Shown piece after piece: positions 59,845 through 64,000 of a stretch of DNA of 64,000 nucleotides (positions are counted from its first letter, which is position 1; every line of letters begins with the position of its first letter). Source of the stretch: Ceratobasidium sp. AG-K (taxonomy: Eukaryota; Basidiomycota; Agaricomycetes; Cantharellales; Ceratobasidiaceae); assembly GCA_037039685.1 (NCBI GenBank), contig JAWNGF010000008.1:930001-994000 (forward strand), given 5' to 3'. Under the pieces are notes generated by a model. It was not told the DNA's origin. It did not search any database and was given only the letters and a program-made list of their open reading frames with translations. The position numbers and the translations under genes were made by a program.

Positions 59845-61085
59845 ATGGCTAGTGAGTAACTCACTAAACCTCTGTCAATTGTGACTGAGTTGAATAGACT
59901 ACACCCCCCGCCTCATTGGTGCTCCCAATACCCTTGGTGAGCGCGTCGCGATTCAACCCTTATCCACTGCTGATCCCTCGCAGAGCATCGCGTATATATC
60001 GAGCAAAATGGCCAGCCCATCTCTGCTTTCCATGACATTCCCTTGTTTGCCGACCAGAACATGGGCATTCTCAACATGATTGTCGAAGTTCCCCGTTGGA
60101 CCAACGCCAAGATGGAAATCTCCAAGGAGGAGCCCTTCAACCCCATCAAGCAGGATATCAAAAAGGGCAAGCTGCGCTTTGTCCGTAACTGTTTCCCACA
60201 CCACGGCTACATCTGGAATTACGGCGCTTTCCCCCAGGTACGCTGTCTTTCTGGCCTGTCGCATTGGCGCTAACCCTACGTGATTAGACTTGGGAGGATC
60301 CCGGGCACACCCATGCCGAGACCAAGGCCAAGGGCGACAACGACCCTCTCGATGTGTGCGAGATCGGCGAACAGGTCGGATACACTGGTCAGGTCAAGCA
60401 GGTCAAGGTTCTCGGAATCATGGCCCTTCTCGACGAAGGCGAGACCGACTGGAAAGTCATCGTCGTGGACGTTCAGGACCCCCTTGCGTCCAAGCTGAAC
60501 GATATTGAAGACGTCGAGCGTCATCTCCCCGGACTTATCCGTGCGACCAACGAGTGGTTCCGCATTTACAAGATTCGTGAGTCGAATATGTGTCGTGTGG
60601 CGCCAGACTGACGCGATCTGGGTGATCGCGACAGCGGACGGAAAGCCCGAAAACGCATTTGCTTTCTCTGGCGAGGCCAAGAACAAGAAGTACGCGACCG
60701 AAATTATTCACGAGTGCCACGAGGCCTGGCGCCGCTTAATCACCGGCGAGACATCGAACAAGGTCGTTGGTACCGAACTCTCAATGTGAGTTATATTACT
60801 TGATCTCTCCACGGCTCGCGCCTGTTTGTCGGCGATTACGTTTATTAGCTGTATTGATCAACTGACGTATATTTCGTGTAGCGCCAACATCTCGATCAAC
60901 AACTCTCCTGGCTTGGTCGATAGGAGCAACCCGCTCTATACTTCTCTCCCTCCCGATTCCCGCAAGCCCCCCGCGCCCATCGATCCTTCCAGTACGTAAC
61001 CCACAGCACGTTTCTTCCGTCCAGTGACTAATAAGTATTGCATACAGTCAGCAAGTGGTTCCATATCTCCTCTGCCCAGGTCTAA
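59845..61085 (+). CDS. IPP1: Inorganic pyrophosphatase
   Basis: Hydrolyses pyrophosphate to two phosphates, cytosolic and essential. Exons read [95 protein letters not shown] with the metal-binding [51 protein letters not shown] and [20 protein letters not shown]. The C-terminus [12 protein letters not shown] closes the family I fold. Six or seven exons; the first is very short, joining ATG GCT to the intron. Identity certain. Confidence 0.97.
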
Positions 61086-61488
61086 GGGGGGTCGCCCAAT
61101 CTTGGCTCTTGATGTGTTTGCCCATATAACGTCAATCAAATATTGCAATTAACAAGTGTCACGCGTACGTGCGAATTCGGTGTCGCACTGGGGGTATTCG
61201 AGTTGAAAAGATGCATGTCGTTTGGCTAAGATAGTAGATTTACACACTTTCACACATTTGCCCAACAGCTGATTGGCCGATTGCACGGTCACATGACGTT
61301 TGATCCATGCTCCCCGAACTAGTTCGGTCTGGGCTTGGATTGAGCATGTGGACTCTAACATCTGAAAGTATACAATCTCGGATGTTTTATTCCCCACCCA
61401 CTGCTTGACGTCTACCACCTCGACGCTCAAGGTTTACTGTTAAATTTTCCAGCCGAGATCACCTCCTGCTCGAATTGAAAGTCCAATC
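61086..61488. other. Intergenic, nothing recognised
   Basis: About 400 bp between two + strand genes; TCACATGACG near 61290 is close to, but not, the CACGTG element. Confidence 0.35.
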
Positions 61489-63090
61489 ATGTCTTTGACT
61501 GATACACCCGACGGCCTCTTGCCTATCGTCGATCTGGACGTCTTTCGTGCAAACTCAGGAAGCCCCGAGGCTCAGGCAGAGTGCGCCAAGGTCCGTATAA
61601 TACCCGTTTCATTCCTATTTCATTGACGATATTTTATTTGTCCGACCACAAACACTATCTCCAAATGTACCTTACCTGACTTTCATTGACAGGCGGCAGA
61701 AGCGCTGGTTACTTATGGAGCACTCATTGTTCACGATACGCGAGTTACCGAGGAGCACAATGAAACCTTTTTGTCGCTCCTCGAAGACTATTTTGCACAA
61801 CCGACCGAGGTATTGAAACAGGACGAGCGGGCGCAGTTTGGCTATCAGGTACTTTCCTGCCGTTTGTCACGAACTAAAGCCTATCACGAACCACTAATTT
61901 CGAGTCTATAGGTTGGCGTCACCCTCGAAAATACCGAGAAGCCTAAATGTGCTGTCGATGAGCCCTGTCTACAAGTGATCGAACGGCTAGCACCGTCCGA
62001 GCGACCATTGGATATCACCGGCCACCAGCCCGATCCAAAATGCAGGTGGGTACAGATTTGGCGGTGGCTCGGAATTCGTTTCACACTTGCCCCTCGCATA
62101 GGTTCTTTTGGAAAATGCAAACGCCTCCACCCTACCCGACGGCCTTTCCGTCTCTGAACATGCAAAATGTTGTGCCTGCCGCGTTTGCTGACACGTGGGA
62201 GTCTACCCTCGAAACCTGGGGAAAGAGCATGAAAGATGCAGTCGAAGGTGTAGCACGCATGGCTGCCACGGGCCTGGGAATCGATCAAGAGACATTTACG
62301 GATGCGGGCAAATATGGGTGAGCGAATAAGGTCAAATTTCAATCGAGGTTTGACGAAGTTGCGGTGGTTAGGCCTCATTTGCTAGCTCCCACTGCGAGTG
62401 ACTTGCGGAAGTATGGAGCCAAGGATACGATTCTGGCAGGTTTTCATTCGGACTTGAATTTCCTGTACGCAATGACCCCAAATGCTGCCCGTCCTCCCAC
62501 TAATGCTACCCTGGGCGCAGGACTATTCATGGCCGTTCGCGGTATCCAGGGCTGCATATTTGGGCGCGCAATACTGGACGACGAATCGCAGTCAAAGTTC
62601 CAGCAGGAAGGTACCTTCTGGTTCAGGCAGGCAAACAGCTCGAACATCTTACCGGCGGCTTGGTCAAGGCTGGGTTCCACGAAGTTGTAGTTAACGAGGG
62701 GACTATTGGCGTACGTCAATCCAGCACATTTCATTACCCCTGAATACTTTCGTCTACGAATGAGGCTTTTTAGCCCAGTTATCATTCCTTGCAATAGCAA
62801 CTAACCCGACGCATGTAGGCAATGGACCGGACGCGTACATTGCACCCTACACGCCCACTCATCCGAATTTCGTCGACCTTCTTCTGGCACCTCTCTTCAG
62901 ACTACGAACTCGCCACTATTCCGCAACTCGCGGCCAGGGCCAAGGATACACTCGACGAAGAGAGGACCACGTACGAGCCGATGAAGGTTGGAACACAGGT
63001 TCAGAAGTAAGTTTGGTGACTCGGTGCTTTGGAATGCGTTGGGCTTACAATTGGTTAGCGAATTGAAACATATTGCTTTGATGGCATGAG
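61489..63090 (+). CDS. 2-oxoglutarate/Fe(II)-dependent dioxygenase of the isopenicillin-N-synthase type
   Basis: Oxygenase likely using Fe(II) and 2-oxoglutarate. The start MSLTDTPDGLLPIVDLDVFR is typical of the non-haem N-terminal region; YGALIVHDTRVTEEHNETFL follows. The metal site is HSD (in GFHSDLNFLTIHGRSRYPGL) and a later His in the EHLTGGLVKAGFHEVVV segment; an intron at about 62466-62522 joins the two parts of NFL-TIHG. A further intron precedes AMDRTRTLHPTRPLI and RISSTFFWHLSSDYELATI. The last exon, after a GT-AG intron from about 63007, supplies ELKHIALMA to the stop at 63088-63090. Substrate unknown; no biosynthetic cluster around it. Confidence 0.85.
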
Positions 63091-63513
63091 TGGGAACTCC
63101 CTATATGTAAATTTATTGATGATTTCGCAATAATTCATTTTCATGTGAACGTGAATTACTACTGTCGCGATAACAAGGCTGAGGAACCTGGGCCGAACGC
63201 GCGCGAGCCAATCAGGCCAAGTCTCCGACGCATAAAACCAAATAAATACAACTTCGTTCACAGCATGATACTCAAAATCTACTATACAGTGTGCACGGGA
63301 GACCAAGAAATGCAAACCAGGGGGAAAGAGACACAAAGCACGACAGGGAGGGACAGCAGAAATTGAGGCTCATTAGATTCACATAAATATCCGCCGAAAA
63401 CAATTGCAGGGGGTATAAGAGCCGAAGAGGGGAGTAGCAGAATTGCCTAAAAGGAAGATGTCAGATCAAGCGGCGAATCAAGTAACAAAGTAATACCAAC
63501 CTATTGTTTTTGA
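63091..63513. other. Convergent spacer, nothing recognised
   Basis: About 420 bp between the dioxygenase and the minus-strand LRR gene; AT-rich, no gene seen. Confidence 0.35.
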
Positions 63514-64000
63514 CTACCATACTGGCGTCAGCGCACCAACACTTTCAAACGCAACCCCGTCGGCTTCGCATGCCATCCGTACTTGCTCGCTTGCCCGTCT
63601 ATCACCGCCGACTACCGTCACGCGTTGAAACCCGCAGCGTCCGGCGTTTTCGAGTACGCGGAGTGTATTGGCGCACGGGTTGCGTGACTGCAACATGCTT
63701 GGCCTGGATTGCGCGGAGGAGATCAGGGGCACTTGCGCACTTTCGGTGTAGCACCAGCTCTTGCAATGCTTCGGTGCCCAAATTTTGAGGAGCCAAACCA
63801 GAAGAGTCCCGTCCGAGAAGCTGCCGAACAACTTCAATATGGGCAGCATCAAAGTAATGTAGTCGCAACGATCGGAGGGTTGGAGCGTGTTCACGCAGGA
63901 GTTCAGCCAAAGCATCAGGAGGCGGGAGGAAGCAAAGCTCGAGGACCTCGAGTCTGGATTTCCTGCAAATGGGAGTCGCGCCCTGAGGTTTGACGCTCAA
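63514..64000 (-). CDS. Leucine-rich, F-box-like protein, 3' part only
   Basis: The gene enters from the right edge. Residues RLEVLELCFLPPPDALAELL, REHAPTLRSLRLHYFD, AHIEVVRQLLGRD and GTEALQELVLHRKCASAPDL carry the spaced leucines of LRRs as in F-box/LRR proteins. Near 63695-63720 the frame appears to slip by one base; beyond it LRVLENAGRCGFQRVTVV and ASEQVRMACEADGVAFESVG run to a stop at 63514. The N-terminus, including any F-box, is outside the window, so the F-box label is inference. Confidence 0.55.

Overview
The window reads as nuclear DNA of a filamentous basidiomycete. Genes are compact, lie on both strands, and carry many introns of about 48-60 bp with GT-AG (twice GC-AG) borders. Gene families such as POM152, UBC12, IST1, TAF2, RIB7 and ISC1 are eukaryotic, and several domain sets (TKL-type kinases with HGDLK loops, F-box relatives, duplicated Sec7-PH genes) suggest an Agaricomycete, possibly a Rhizoctonia/Ceratobasidium relative. 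That last placement is inference. I recognised no tRNA, rRNA, CRISPR array or transposon.

Layout. 1-8.8 kb: 3' part of a zinc alcohol dehydrogenase (+), a multi-pass membrane protein (+), a TBC Rab-GAP (-), the NEDD8 E2 UBC12 (-), and an MPG-like nuclear protein (+). 9.2-16.4 kb: a TKL-type kinase whose frame can be spliced into a Sec7-PH gene, followed by a second Sec7-PH copy. 16.6-25.1 kb: an ISC1-like sphingolipid phospholipase C (-) divergent from an RCC1-repeat protein (+), an Ish1/Msc1-like secretory or nuclear-envelope protein, an HSL-type esterase and a small secreted protein. 26.1-29.4 kb (-): one gene joining GRAM, VASt (sterol-transfer), kinase and a C-terminal membrane anchor. 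30.4-32.0 kb: decayed F-box sequences. 32.7-39.6 kb: TAF2 with three bromodomains at its C-terminus. 39.8-41.7 kb: two tandem Alr4036-type FMN-binding proteins. 42.0-47.1 kb (-): ribosomal protein eS28 and a PX-AGC kinase. 47.5-51.4 kb (+): an acidic protein, IST1 and enolase. 52.2-63.1 kb: histone H4 (-), RIB7, a tail-anchored thioredoxin, POM152 (-), IPP1 and a 2OG-Fe(II) dioxygenase. The end holds the 3' part of a leucine-rich, F-box-like gene (-).

Two themes stand out. First, a similar kinase module is attached to two unrelated membrane-biology proteins, an Arf-GEF-like Sec7-PH protein and a GRAM-VASt lipid-transfer protein. Both Sec7 domains lack the catalytic glutamate, so these proteins may act as scaffolds or kinase platforms instead of exchange factors. 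Second, conserved genes (TAF2 above all, also POM152, an FMN protein, the ADH and an acidic protein) are repeatedly broken by single-base indels, mostly deletions and often in G or C runs. I read this as probable sequencing or assembly error, and spans below cover the intended gene. A TCACGTG element recurs close upstream of many start codons.
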